Source: Phytohabitans flavus (GTDB lineage Bacteria; Actinomycetota; Actinomycetes; Mycobacteriales; Micromonosporaceae). Taken from it: a DNA stretch of 64,000 nucleotides. Location of the stretch: contig NZ_AP022870.1 in the NCBI RefSeq assembly GCF_011764545.1, forward strand, positions 7,446,001 through 7,510,000. Direction: 5' to 3'. Both the position numbers and the translations under genes were made by a program. The notes under the pieces are model-generated. The model saw only the letters and a list, made by a program, of their open reading frames with translations. It had not been told where the DNA came from and searched no databases. Shown in pieces: positions 1 through 8,357 of the stretch (positions are counted from its first letter, which is position 1; the number at the start of each line of letters is the position of its first letter).

Positions 1-507
1 TGGGACCAGCCGGACCCGACCGTCGGCCCCACGCCGAGCGCCTCCCCCAAGCCGCTGGCCGGCAACGCGATCGCCCGCCTCTATATCCCCAAGCTCGACA
101 AGCAGTGGGTGGTCGTAGAGGGCGTCACGCAAAAGGACATCCGGTACGCGCCTGGCCACTATCCCAGCAGCGCAGATCCGGGCAAGATCGGCAATTTCGC
201 CGTCGCCGGGCATCGCAACCGGGCCACGTTCTGGCGGCTGGACGAGCTCGACAACGGCGACGTGATCGTTGTGGAGACCAAGACCCAGTGGTTCGTCTAC
301 AAGGTGGTTCGCACGCGGATCGTGCGGCCGACGCAGGTCGAGGTCGTGGCGCCAGTGCCTGGGGAGCCGGGTAAGAAGCCGACCCAGGCGATGGTCACGC
401 TCACCACCTGCAACCCGAAGTTGGACAACTATCAGCGCCTTATCGTGCACGGCGAGCTGACCCGTACGCAGGCCCGGTCCGACGGCCAGCCGGCGGAGCT
501 GGGTTAG
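1..507 (+). CDS. class E sortase, 5' end missing
   Basis: The reading frame is open from the first base, so the N-terminus (signal/anchor segment) lies outside the window. Visible are a Pro/Ser-rich linker (about residues 1-20), then the sortase barrel with the catalytic His in AVAGHRN, the Cys in TLTTCNP and the Arg in NYQRLIVHGEL. TLTTC with a following N/T-P is usual for actinobacterial class E sortases, which attach secreted proteins bearing LAXTG-like signals to peptidoglycan at the outer face of the membrane. It is followed after 9 bases by a small membrane protein gene and then trpG, the common arrangement beside the pknB operon in Micromonosporaceae. No sortase substrate with a clear sorting signal was seen in this window. 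Confidence 0.9.
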   Translation, partial: WDQPDPTVGPTPSASPKPLAGNAIARLYIPKLDKQWVVVEGVTQKDIRYAPGHYPSSADPGKIGNFAVAGHRNRATFWRLDELDNGDVIVVETKTQWFVYKVVRTRIVRPTQVEVVAPVPGEPGKKPTQAMVTLTTCNPKLDNYQRLIVHGELTRTQARSDGQPAELG

Positions 508-516
508 GGGCGCGGG

Positions 517-816
517 ATGTACGCGTGGATCTGGCGACACCTACCGTTTCGGCCGTGGCCGGCCAAGCTGGCCACCTCGCTGGTACTCATCGCCGCTATC
601 GGGGCATTGTTCTGGTACGTGGTCTTTCCCTGGGCCGAGCCGCTCCTGCCGTTCGACGACGTGCAGGTGACCGAGGACTCGGGGGTCCCGGCCGGAGAGT
701 CCGGCGAGTCCGGCGCACCCGTCCAGCCCGGCGCGCCCGGGGTTGAGGACGAGCCAGCGACCGGGGACGAGCACGATATCCCGTACAGCACGGAACAGCC
801 CGCGACCCCTAGGTGA
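517..816 (+). CDS. small single-pass membrane protein
   Basis: A 99-residue protein of unknown function. It has a short basic N-terminus (WRHLPFRPWPAK), one membrane helix at about residues 18-40 (LVLIAAIGALFWYVVFPW) and an acidic Pro/Gly/Glu-rich tail that is probably extracellular. The gene starts 9 bases after the sortase stop and ends 4 bases before trpG, so co-transcription with both is likely. Small proteins of this shape commonly sit between sortase and pabA/trpG in this family; a role is not established. Confidence 0.75.
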   Translation: MYAWIWRHLPFRPWPAKLATSLVLIAAIGALFWYVVFPWAEPLLPFDDVQVTEDSGVPAGESGESGAPVQPGAPGVEDEPATGDEHDIPYSTEQPATPR

Positions 817-820
817 TGGC

Positions 821-1467
821 ATGCGCGTCCTTGTGATCGACAACTACGACTCGTTCGTCTACAACCTGGTCCAGTACCTGGGCCAGCTCGGCGCCGAGTG
901 CGACGTGCGGCGCAACGACGAGATCGACCTGGCCGCCGTCGGCCGCTCCGGCGCCGCCGGGATCCTGCTCTCCCCGGGCCGGGTACACCCGAGCGCGCCG
1001 GTATCTGCATGGACGTGATCCGGGAGTACGGCGGCGAGCTGCCCATCTTCGGCGTGTGCCTGGGCCACCAGGCGTTCGCCGCGGCGTACGGTGCGACCGT
1101 CAACCGCGCCCCGGAGCTGCTGCACGGCAAGACCTCGGACGTACACCACAAGGGCGCGGGTGCGCTGGCCGGGCTGCCCGACCCGTTCACGGCGACCCGC
1201 TACCACTCGCTCGCCGTGGTCGAGTCGACGCTGCCTGACGAGATCGAGGTGACCGGCCGCACCGACTCCGGTGTGGTCATGGCGATGCGCCACCGCGAAC
1301 TGCCGATCGAGGGCGTGCAGTTTCACCCCGAGTCGGTACTCACCGAGGGCGGTCACATCATGCTGGCAAACTGGCTTGCCGCGTGTGGCCTGCCCAGCGC
1401 CCTCGACCGCGCGCCGGCGCTCGCCGCGGAGGTGGAGGAGCGCCGCCGCGCCGCCTTCGCCTCCTAG
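821..1467 (+). pseudogene. trpG: trpG/pabA glutamine amidotransferase, frameshifted
   Basis: This is the glutamine amidotransferase component of anthranilate or aminodeoxychorismate synthase, which supplies ammonia from glutamine. The first part (VLVIDNYDSFVYNLVQYL) is in one frame up to about base 979. The remainder, including the nucleophile motif GVCLGHQAF and the catalytic His/Glu motif VQFHPES, continues in another frame. The family motif SPGPGTPE at the junction is broken: the bases read ggg-cc-ggg where ggg-ccc-ggg would restore it, so one C is missing near 979. All catalytic motifs are present otherwise, and several other genes here carry the same type of lesion, so a sequencing or assembly error is more likely than real inactivation. 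The gene lies far from other trp genes, as is usual for the pabA/trpG copy beside pknB. Confidence 0.88.
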
Positions 1468-1471
1468 CTAG

Positions 1472-1500
1472 TTATCCACAGCGGGGCCAAGTTATCCACA
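1472..1500 (+). promoter_or_regulatory. two perfect DnaA boxes
   Basis: TTATCCACA occurs at 1472-1480 and again at 1492-1500, same strand, 20 bases apart start to start (close to two helical turns). They lie in the 84-base gap between trpG and the hicA-like gene. TTATCCACA is the high-affinity DnaA box. Location suggests DnaA could bind in front of the toxin-antitoxin pair or that this is a titration/regulatory site; no AT-rich unwinding element is seen here. Confidence 0.7.
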
Positions 1501-1551
1501 GGTCCATCCAGCCGGCTTTACTTGATCTGTCCACCCGTGTAGACGTACACT

Positions 1552-1764
1552 ATGCGAAGGACAGACCTGATCAAGAAGATTCACCACGCCGCTGTCCGGG
1601 CGGGCACGACCTTCGTGCTCGTGCGCGAGGGCGGCAGCCATTCGATCTTCCGGTGTGGTGGGCAGTGCATCGTGGTCCCACGGCATCGCGAGATCAGCGA
1701 GATGACCGCGCGCGGCATCATGCGCGACCTGGATGCCGTCCTGGGGAAGGACTGGTGGAAGTGA
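1552..1764 (+). CDS. hicA: HicA-like toxin (mRNA interferase)
   Basis: A 70-residue protein with the compact double-stranded-RNA-binding-like fold pattern of HicA: an N-terminal helix (DLIKKIHHAAVRAG), the strand with the catalytic His in GGSHSIF, and the C-terminal PRHREIS segment followed by a helix (TARGIMRDLDAVL). HicA toxins cleave mRNA and are neutralised by HicB encoded next to them. The stop overlaps the start of the next gene, which fits translational coupling. The order is toxin first, the usual hicAB order. It is preceded by two DnaA boxes. Confidence 0.8.
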   Translation: MRRTDLIKKIHHAAVRAGTTFVLVREGGSHSIFRCGGQCIVVPRHREISEMTARGIMRDLDAVLGKDWWK

Positions 1765-2195
1765 AGACCTATACCGCAGTTTGCCGCCGATCCGGTGACT
1801 GGTGGGCGATCAGCGTGCCGGAGCTCAAGGGTGTGCACACCCAGGCCCGCCGTCTCGACCAGGCTGAGGGCATGGCACGGGACGCGATCGCCCTGATGCT
1901 CGAGGTCGATCCCGCGACGGTCGCCGTCGACGTGCGGCCGGAGCTTCCGGAGGTCGTGTCCCACGCGCTGGCGGCGCGGCGGGCGGCCCGGCAGGCCGAG
2001 GAGGCCGCTGAGCAGGCCACAGCGACCGCCGTCCAGTCGCTGCTCGACGACGGTTACACAGTTCGCGACGCGGGCGCGCTGCTCCACCTCTCGCCGCAGC
2101 GGATCTCGCAGATCGCGCCGGGTGTGCGAGCGTCGGCAAAAGCTGTCGCCGCCACGCGTGCCGAGCGGCCCGTGGTGCGCGAGCGCGTGGACTGA
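1755..2195 (+). CDS. hicB: HicB-like antitoxin with C-terminal HTH-like tail
   Basis: The N-terminal ~65 residues (YTAVCRRSGDWWAISVPELK, then GVHTQARRLDQAEGMARDAI) have the HicB pattern: a partial RNase-H-like fold that binds HicA. The C-terminal half is a long Ala/Glu-rich helix followed by a helix-turn-helix-like stretch (GYTVRDAGALLHLSPQRISQ), likely the DNA-binding part for autorepression. Two GTG codons at 1755 and 1761 could start it; the second gives a GTGA overlap with the hicA stop. The 3' end is 14 bases from the end of convergent pknB. Confidence 0.75.
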   Translation: MEVKTYTAVCRRSGDWWAISVPELKGVHTQARRLDQAEGMARDAIALMLEVDPATVAVDVRPELPEVVSHALAARRAARQAEEAAEQATATAVQSLLDDGYTVRDAGALLHLSPQRISQIAPGVRASAKAVAATRAERPVVRERVD

Positions 2196-2209
2196 CCGAC
2201 CAGTTGGGA

Positions 2210-3958
2210 TCAGCCAGGCGGTTCCGGGGTATCTGACGGGGTCGGCGTCGGGCTTGTCGGCGGCGCCGTGGTGGGCTCCACTTGCTCCTGCTCCACGAAG
2301 ACGGTCAGCACGATCTTCGTGGACTTCTTCGCCTTGCCCGTCTCGCTCTGCCGCTGGACCGTGCCTACCTTGGCCGCCGGGGCCGGGTCACCGTCCTCCC
2401 GCTCCACGATGAAGCCGGCTTCCTCCAGCTCATCCTGGGCACGATCGGCGTTGTCGCCTACGACGTTCGGGATCGACACGATGTTGCCGCGCGATACCTC
2501 GACGATGACCGTCGCACCCTTGGCGACCTTCTTGTTAGCGTCCGGGACCCTGGTTACCTGGCCCTCCTGCGCATCGTTGTCGACCAGGCGGATCTCCGGC
2601 TTCAGGCCCAGCTCGGTCAGCCGTGCCTGTGCCGCGTCGTCGGTACCGCCCACCAGGTCGTTTGGCACCACGAGCTCTTGCGGACCCTGGCAGACATTGA
2701 TGACAACCACCGTATTGCGGTCGACCCGCTCGCCCTCCGCCTTGCTTTGCGCCGCGACCGTGCCCTTTTCGCAGTCGTTGTCGTACTGGGGATCACCTGC
2801 GGTGGCGACCAGGCCCGCGTTCTTCAGATTGGCCTCGGCGTTTGCCAGCGGGAGGCCGATCACGTTGGGCACCGTCGTCTGCGGTGTCTCGTTGCCCTGG
2901 TTGGAGAGAAGCAGGCCGGCGATCAAGGCGACCACGGCCAGCACGCCGAGCGTGCTGAGCGCGGCCAATACCCAGGCGGACGACTTGCGCCGGCCCGGGT
3001 CGCCGACACGCGCGGTCGGGCGGGTCATGTCGTTCATGGGCCGGGCTACCGCAGTCTGGCCCATCATCGCGACCGTTTCGGCGTCGCGCATCACCGGCGT
3101 GGCCATGACCGGCCGGCCGGCAGCAGCGCGGAGCAGGTCGGCCCGCATCTCCTGGGCGCTCTGGTAGCGGTTGAGCGGATTCTTCGAGAGCGCCTTGAGC
3201 ACGATCGCGTCGATATCCGGGTTGACCTCGGGGTTTAGCTCGCTAGGTGCCCGCGGCTCCTCCCGGACGTGCTGGTACGCCACGCTCACCGGGCTGTCGC
3301 CGACGAACGGCGGGTGGCCGATTAGCAGTTCGAAGAGCACGCAGCCCGCCGCGTACACGTCCGAGCGGGCGTCGACCGCCTCGCCGCGGGCCTGCTCGGG
3401 CGACAGGTACTGCGCGGTGCCGATCACGGCACTGGTCTGCGTCATCGTGGTGGCGCCGCTGGCCAGGGCCCGGGCAATGCCGAAGTCCATGACCTTGACC
3501 TGACCGTTTTGGGTCAGCATGACGTTTCCGGGCTTGATGTCCCGGTGGATGATGCTGTGCCGGTGGCTGAACTCCAGCGCGGCACAGATGTCGGCGGAGA
3601 TCTCCAGGGCGCGCCGGGGCATCAGCTGCCCCTCGGCGGCGAGCACCTCCTTGAGCGTGCGCCCGTTGACGAACTCCATGACGATGAACGGCAGCGTCTC
3701 GCCGGTCGGCGCGATCTCCTCGCCGGTGTCGTAGACCGCGACGATGGCCGGGTGGTTGAGGGATGCCGCATTCTGCGCCTCTCGGCGGAAGCGCATCTGG
3801 AAGGTCTGGTCACGAGCGAGGTCCGTGCGCAGCATCTTGATCGCCACGTCGCGGCCGAGCCTCAGGTCGCGGCCGTGGTGGACCTCAGCCATGCCGCCAT
3901 AGCCGAGCAGCTCGCCGACCTGGTACCTGCCACCGAGCAGGCGGGCCTGCGCAGTCAT
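2210..3958 (-). CDS. pknB: Ser/Thr protein kinase PknB with PASTA domains
   Basis: Residues ~1-275 are a Hanks-type kinase (glycine loop GYGGMAEV, catalytic loop HRDIKPGNV, DFG in VMDFGIARA, activation-loop Thr pair TTMTQTSAVIGT). A membrane helix lies near residue 330-350 (VLAALSTLGVLAVVALIAGL), followed outside by three PASTA repeats (PNVIGLPLANAEANL, PNDLVGGTDDAAQARL, PNVVGDNADRAQDEL) and a Pro/Thr tail. PASTA domains sense muropeptides or lipid II, and PknB controls growth and septation. Its ATG overlaps the pknA stop (ATGA). It is the last gene of the fhaA-pknB operon. M. tuberculosis PknB has four PASTA repeats, so three is slightly short. Confidence 0.95.
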   Translation of the reverse strand: MTAQARLLGGRYQVGELLGYGGMAEVHHGRDLRLGRDVAIKMLRTDLARDQTFQMRFRREAQNAASLNHPAIVAVYDTGEEIAPTGETLPFIVMEFVNGRTLKEVLAAEGQLMPRRALEISADICAALEFSHRHSIIHRDIKPGNVMLTQNGQVKVMDFGIARALASGATTMTQTSAVIGTAQYLSPEQARGEAVDARSDVYAAGCVLFELLIGHPPFVGDSPVSVAYQHVREEPRAPSELNPEVNPDIDAIVLKALSKNPLNRYQSAQEMRADLLRAAAGRPVMATPVMRDAETVAMMGQTAVARPMNDMTRPTARVGDPGRRKSSAWVLAALSTLGVLAVVALIAGLLLSNQGNETPQTTVPNVIGLPLANAEANLKNAGLVATAGDPQYDNDCEKGTVAAQSKAEGERVDRNTVVVINVCQGPQELVVPNDLVGGTDDAAQARLTELGLKPEIRLVDNDAQEGQVTRVPDANKKVAKGATVIVEVSRGNIVSIPNVVGDNADRAQDELEEAGFIVEREDGDPAPAAKVGTVQRQSETGKAKKSTKIVLTVFVEQEQVEPTTAPPTSPTPTPSDTPEPPG

Positions 3959-5334
3959 CTCGTCTGTAGTCCTTCGCTCGTCTGTACGTCACCCGGGCGG
4001 ATTACTGAGCCTGCCCCACCCGACGGTACGGGGCGCGTCAGCGGAGCGTCTTGGCGCACCCACATCTGCAATCCGGTTGGAACCGAGCTCGAGTTACTCT
4101 GCCTGCCCTGCTGTCCCACCAGGTAGGAAATGAGACCGGCACAAAGCAGGACCAAAGCCCCCAGAATTACCGCCAGGATGATGAGAATCTGCCGGTTGGT
4201 CGAGCCGTCCTCAGGCTTCGCCGGTGGATAGCCGTACGGCTGCCCGGGCCGGCCCGGTGGGGCATTTGTCGGGGTGACCGGCCGCGCGGGCGGGATGGAC
4301 GCGGCACCCGGCCGATAGCCACCCTGTGCCGGCGGTCCTGGTCGGTACGGCTGCTGGGACACCGGCGCGGGCGGTGCCGCGACCGGGCTCGACGGCACCG
4401 GCGGGTACGAGGGGTTTGTACGCGGAGGGACGGGAGTGGTGCCTGGGCCCGGCGAGGAGGGCGCGGGCGAAGCCGGTCGGGAGGGCGGTGACGCGGGGCG
4501 GCCGGCGGGCGGGGCGCCGAGCGTGGCCGCAGCCTGCCGTGCGACCGCGCCGAGCAGCGCGGCGGTCTGGAAGCGGGCGCCCGGGTCCTTGGCCATCGAC
4601 TGATCGACGATGCGCCGGATCGCCGGCGGGATGTCGCCCGGCAGCGGGCGGGCCTGCTCCCGCACGTGCTTCATCGCGATTTCGAGCGGATTGTCGCCTT
4701 CGAACGGCCGGTGGCCGGAGAGGCACTGGTAGGCCACCACACCCAGCGCGTAGATGTCCGACGCCGCGGTGGCCGTACCGCCGGCCGCCTGCTCGGGCGA
4801 GATGTACGACGCAGTGCCCAGCACCGAGCCGGCCGCGGTGAGCTGCCCCACCATCGCGGAGCGGGCGATGCCGAAGTCGGTGAGCACCAGCGTGCCGTTG
4901 GGGCGTACGAGAAGATTGCCCGGCTTGACGTCGCGGTGGACGATGCCCTTCTCGTGGGCGGCCTGGAGCGCGTCGGCCGCCTGAGCGACCAACGCCATCG
5001 TCCGGGCCGGTGTGAGCCGGCCCACCCGGCCCAGCGTGCGAGACAGGGCATCTCCCTCGACGTACTCCATGACCAAGAATGCGATCTGCTGGTCGCTGCC
5101 GTAGTCATACACGTCTACGACGCCCGGATGGTTGATTGTCGCCATCGTGCGGGCTTCGCCGCGGAAGCGCTCGGCGAAGCCGGGCTCCTCCAGCAGGGCC
5201 GGGAGCAGGCTCTTCACCGCGACGGTACGGCCGAGCACCTCGTCTGTGCCGCGCCAGACATCGCCCATGCCACCGCTGGCGATGCGCTCGTCGAGGCGGT
5301 AACGGCCACCCAGCAGGACGCCGGGACTGAGCAT
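3955..5334 (-). CDS. pknA: Ser/Thr protein kinase PknA
   Basis: A 459-residue membrane kinase. The kinase domain spans residues ~1-270 (SGGMGDVW loop, AVKS lysine, HRDVKPGNLL, TDFGIAR). A long Pro/Ala/Gly-rich cytoplasmic linker (~275-385) leads to one membrane helix (QILIILAVILGALVLLCAGL) and a short outer tail without PASTA repeats. PknA and PknB phosphorylate cell-division and envelope proteins in actinobacteria. The start codon sits in a TGATG overlap with the restored pbpA stop, and its own stop overlaps the pknB start. Confidence 0.95.
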   Translation of the reverse strand: MLSPGVLLGGRYRLDERIASGGMGDVWRGTDEVLGRTVAVKSLLPALLEEPGFAERFRGEARTMATINHPGVVDVYDYGSDQQIAFLVMEYVEGDALSRTLGRVGRLTPARTMALVAQAADALQAAHEKGIVHRDVKPGNLLVRPNGTLVLTDFGIARSAMVGQLTAAGSVLGTASYISPEQAAGGTATAASDIYALGVVAYQCLSGHRPFEGDNPLEIAMKHVREQARPLPGDIPPAIRRIVDQSMAKDPGARFQTAALLGAVARQAAATLGAPPAGRPASPPSRPASPAPSSPGPGTTPVPPRTNPSYPPVPSSPVAAPPAPVSQQPYRPGPPAQGGYRPGAASIPPARPVTPTNAPPGRPGQPYGYPPAKPEDGSTNRQILIILAVILGALVLLCAGLISYLVGQQGRQSNSSSVPTGLQMWVRQDAPLTRPVPSGGAGSVIRPGDVQTSEGLQTR

Positions 5335-6832
5335 CAGTCGCCTCCCCGCGGATCACGGCCTGCATGATCTGGCCGCCGATCTCCGCCGCGGCGGAGCTAC
5401 CGCCGGATACGCCGGCCCGCTCCAGCAGCACGCAGACCGCTGAGATGGGTTCGCCGTTCTTCAACACAAAGCCAATGAACCAGCCGTGGTCGCGCTCGTC
5501 ATCCCCATCTTGCGCCGTTCCGGTCTTGCCGCCGACCGTGAACCCGTCGATCTGGGCCCGCCGGCCGGTGCCTCGCTCGACGACGCTGACCATCATCTGC
5601 TGAAGATCGCTGGCGACCGGGCCGGTGATCGGGTTGTTGATCTTCTTGGGGGACGCCGTACCGATCGTGCGCCGGTCCGGGCCGAGGAGCTGCTGCACCA
5701 GGTACGGCCGCATCCGCTCGCCGCCATTCGCCACCGTCGCCGCGATCATCGCGCCTTCGAGCGGCGTCATCCGTACGTTGTTCTGCCCGATCCCGGACTG
5801 CGCGAGCGCGGCCTGGTCTTCGCCGCCGTCCGGGTTCTGCATGTCACCGGTCCGGCTCGCCGCCACGTTGATCCCGCCGCCGTCGAGATTGCCCACCTTG
5901 AGGTCGGTGTCCTCGAAGCCGAACGCCTTGGCCTTTTCCTTGATCTTGTCGGACCCCAGCTCGACCGCCAGGCGAGCGAAGCCGGTGTTGCACGACTCGG
6001 TGAGCGCCTCGATGAGCGTGACCTGCGTCTCGGGGCAGATGCCCGGCGAGGAGTTGCGGATGGGGGTGCCCGAAGTCGGCGGCAGGTAGCTGGAGCCGGC
6101 CGGGATGGAGGTCTCCGGCTTGTACCCCGACTCGAGGGCGGCCGCGGAATCGATCACCTTGAAGGTTGAGCCCGGCGGCAGTACCTCGCTGAGCGCCCGG
6201 TTTCTGAGCGGGCCCTCCTTGTCGTCCTTGAGCCTGTTGTACGCCGCCTGGGCTTCCTCGGTGTCGTGGCTGGCCAGCGGGTTGGGGTCGAAGCTCGGCA
6301 TCGAGACGAGCGCCTGGATCGCGCCGGTCTTCGGGTCGACCGCCACCGCGGCGCCGCGCGTCGACCCCACGGGGTTGTTGGCCAGGCCCTTGATGGCGGC
6401 GTCCTGGGCGGGCAGCGAGAGGCTCAGCACGACGTTGCCACCGGCGGTCTCCTCACCGGTGAACATGTCGCGGAACCGGTCGGCGAAAAGCCGGTCGCTC
6501 GTACCCGCCAGGAACTCGTCCTCGGCCTGCTCGATCCCGGTCGAGCCCAGGTTGACCGGCTTGTACCCGATCACGTGCGCGAACTGGCTCTTGAACGGGT
6601 ACGTGCGCAGGTACTTGAGCTCGCCGTCGGTGGCCTGGTTTTCGGCGAGCGCCTTGCCGGACACCTCGATCACGCCGCGCGGCCGGTTGTACTGGTCGAC
6701 CTGCACCCGCGCGTTGTACGGGCTGGTGCGGTACTCGTCAGCCTTATACGCCTGGACCCAGTTGAGGTTGGCGAAGAGCAGGCCGAAGAGGACCATCACG
6801 ACCACGCCGGCACGGCGCAGTGGGGCATTCAC
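5334..6832 (-). CDS. pbpA: penicillin-binding protein PbpA, probable frameshift at the last codons
   Basis: A class B transpeptidase that crosslinks septal peptidoglycan. It has an N-terminal membrane anchor (AGVVVMVLFGLLFANLN), an active-site Ser in PPGSTFKV, SCN in TESCNTGF and KTG in VGGKTGTA. GTG at 6832 is preferred because the longer reading overlaps rodA. As written, the frame runs on past the natural end into pknA, ending at 5105 with ~75 residues of out-of-frame sequence. Adding one G in the run at about 5344-5347 gives an end of IRGGGD and a stop that overlaps the pknA ATG, matching the tight spacing elsewhere in the operon. I therefore read the C-terminal extension as artefact. Confidence 0.9.
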
Positions 6833-6839
6833 GACCTGA

Positions 6840-8321
6840 TCACCTCCGTCGGGGCACCATGCAACTGTGCCGGGGCCCACCGCCGGCGGCGCCCGCGCGC
6901 CCGCCCGGGGCGCCGGTGACCGGACGTCCGGCAGCGTCCGAGATCCGCAGCAGCATCGCGATGATCAACCAGTTGGCCATCAGCGAGGAACCGCCGGCGG
7001 AGAGGAACGGTGTGGTCTGGCCGGTGAGCGGGATCAGGCCGGTCACGCCACCGACGATCACGAAGACCTGGAGGCCCAGGGTGAACGCGAGGCCGCCGGC
7101 CACCAGCTTGCCGAACGAGTCGCGCACCGCCAGGCCGGCGCGGAGCCCGCGCTCGGCGATCAGGAGGTAGACCACCAGCAGGGCGGAGAGGCCGAAGAGG
7201 CCGATCTCTTCACCCAGCCCGGCGAAGACGAAGTCGCTCACCACGAGCGGGATCTTGTTGGGCTGGCCACCGCCTGGGCCGGCGCCGAAGAGTCCTCCGG
7301 TGCCGAGGCCGAGCAGCGACTGGACCATCTGGTACCCGTCGTCATAAGGCTTGGCGAACGGGTCCATCCAGATCTCGGCGCGCTGGTAGAAGTTGGCGAA
7401 CGGGCCGCCCACGCTCGCACCCAGCACATACGCCAGGACAGCGCCGCCGAAGAAGAGCAGCAGACCGATGATCAGCCAGCTGACCCGCTCGGTCGCCACG
7501 TACAGGATCACGACGAACATGCCGAAGTAGAGCAGCGCGGTGCCGAGGTCCTTTTCGAACACGAGGACCATGAGGCTGAGCAGCCACACCGCGACGACCG
7601 GCCCGAGGTCGCGGCCGCGCGGGAAGTCGATGCCGAGGAAGCGCCGGCTCGCCAGCGAGAGAACCTCGCGCTTGCGGACCAGGTAGTAGGCGAAGAACGA
7701 GACAAGTGCGAGCTTGGCGAACTCACCAGGCTGGATCTGGAAGCCGCCGACCCTGATCCACAGCTTGGCGCCGTTGATCTCGGAGAACTGTGACGGCAGC
7801 ACCGCCGGGATCATCACCAGGATGATGCCGACCAGCCCGAGCGTGTACGCATACCGGGAGACCGCCCGGTGGTCACGCACGATAATCAGCAGCCCAGCGG
7901 CGAGCACCACCGCGATGAGCGTCCAGGCCAGCTGGCGGCCGCCGACACCGGAGAAGATCGGCAGGTCGGCCCGCTCGTTGGCATCGGCGAACGCGAGGTC
8001 GATACGGCGTAGGAAGGCAACGCCCAAGCCGTTGAGCAGGGCCACAGCGGGCACGATCGCCGGATCCGCATACGGCGCCAGGAACCGGATCACCACGTGC
8101 AGGCCGAGGAACACCCCGGCGACCAGCGCGACCGGCACCCAGAAGTCACCGGTGATCGTGTCGAGCGCGGTCGCTTCCACGGTCGCCGAATACGCCAGCA
8201 CGAGCAGCATGACGAAGATCAGCAGCGCCAGCTCAGCGTTGCGCCGGCCGCTCGACTCGCGGACACGCGGCATCTCACCCGTGGTGGCGGGTGTGGGTGC
8301 CGGCACGGCTGGGGCGGTCAC
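6840..8321 (-). CDS. rodA: SEDS glycosyltransferase RodA/FtsW family
   Basis: A 493-residue polytopic membrane protein of the SEDS family, which polymerises lipid II into glycan strands and works with the class B PBP encoded just downstream. About ten or more membrane helices are visible. Family signatures include KLWIRVGGFQIQPGEFAKLA, the extracellular loop with YQMVQSLLGLGTGGLFG and the C-terminal GLIPLTGQTTPFLSAGGSS. The long N-terminal tail and Gly/Arg C-terminal tail are cytoplasmic. The stop lies 7 bases before the pbpA start. Confidence 0.93.
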   Translation of the reverse strand: MTAPAVPAPTPATTGEMPRVRESSGRRNAELALLIFVMLLVLAYSATVEATALDTITGDFWVPVALVAGVFLGLHVVIRFLAPYADPAIVPAVALLNGLGVAFLRRIDLAFADANERADLPIFSGVGGRQLAWTLIAVVLAAGLLIIVRDHRAVSRYAYTLGLVGIILVMIPAVLPSQFSEINGAKLWIRVGGFQIQPGEFAKLALVSFFAYYLVRKREVLSLASRRFLGIDFPRGRDLGPVVAVWLLSLMVLVFEKDLGTALLYFGMFVVILYVATERVSWLIIGLLLFFGGAVLAYVLGASVGGPFANFYQRAEIWMDPFAKPYDDGYQMVQSLLGLGTGGLFGAGPGGGQPNKIPLVVSDFVFAGLGEEIGLFGLSALLVVYLLIAERGLRAGLAVRDSFGKLVAGGLAFTLGLQVFVIVGGVTGLIPLTGQTTPFLSAGGSSLMANWLIIAMLLRISDAAGRPVTGAPGGRAGAAGGGPRHSCMVPRRR

Positions 8322-8357
8322 GACTTAATCCCTGCGGTTCCTGTATCAGGCGACGGG

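Noticed and set aside
1522..1551. TTGATC-N18-TACACT as hicA promoter
   Set aside because: The -10-like hexamer touches the ATG, so transcription would start after the start codon; probably coincidence or a different start is used.
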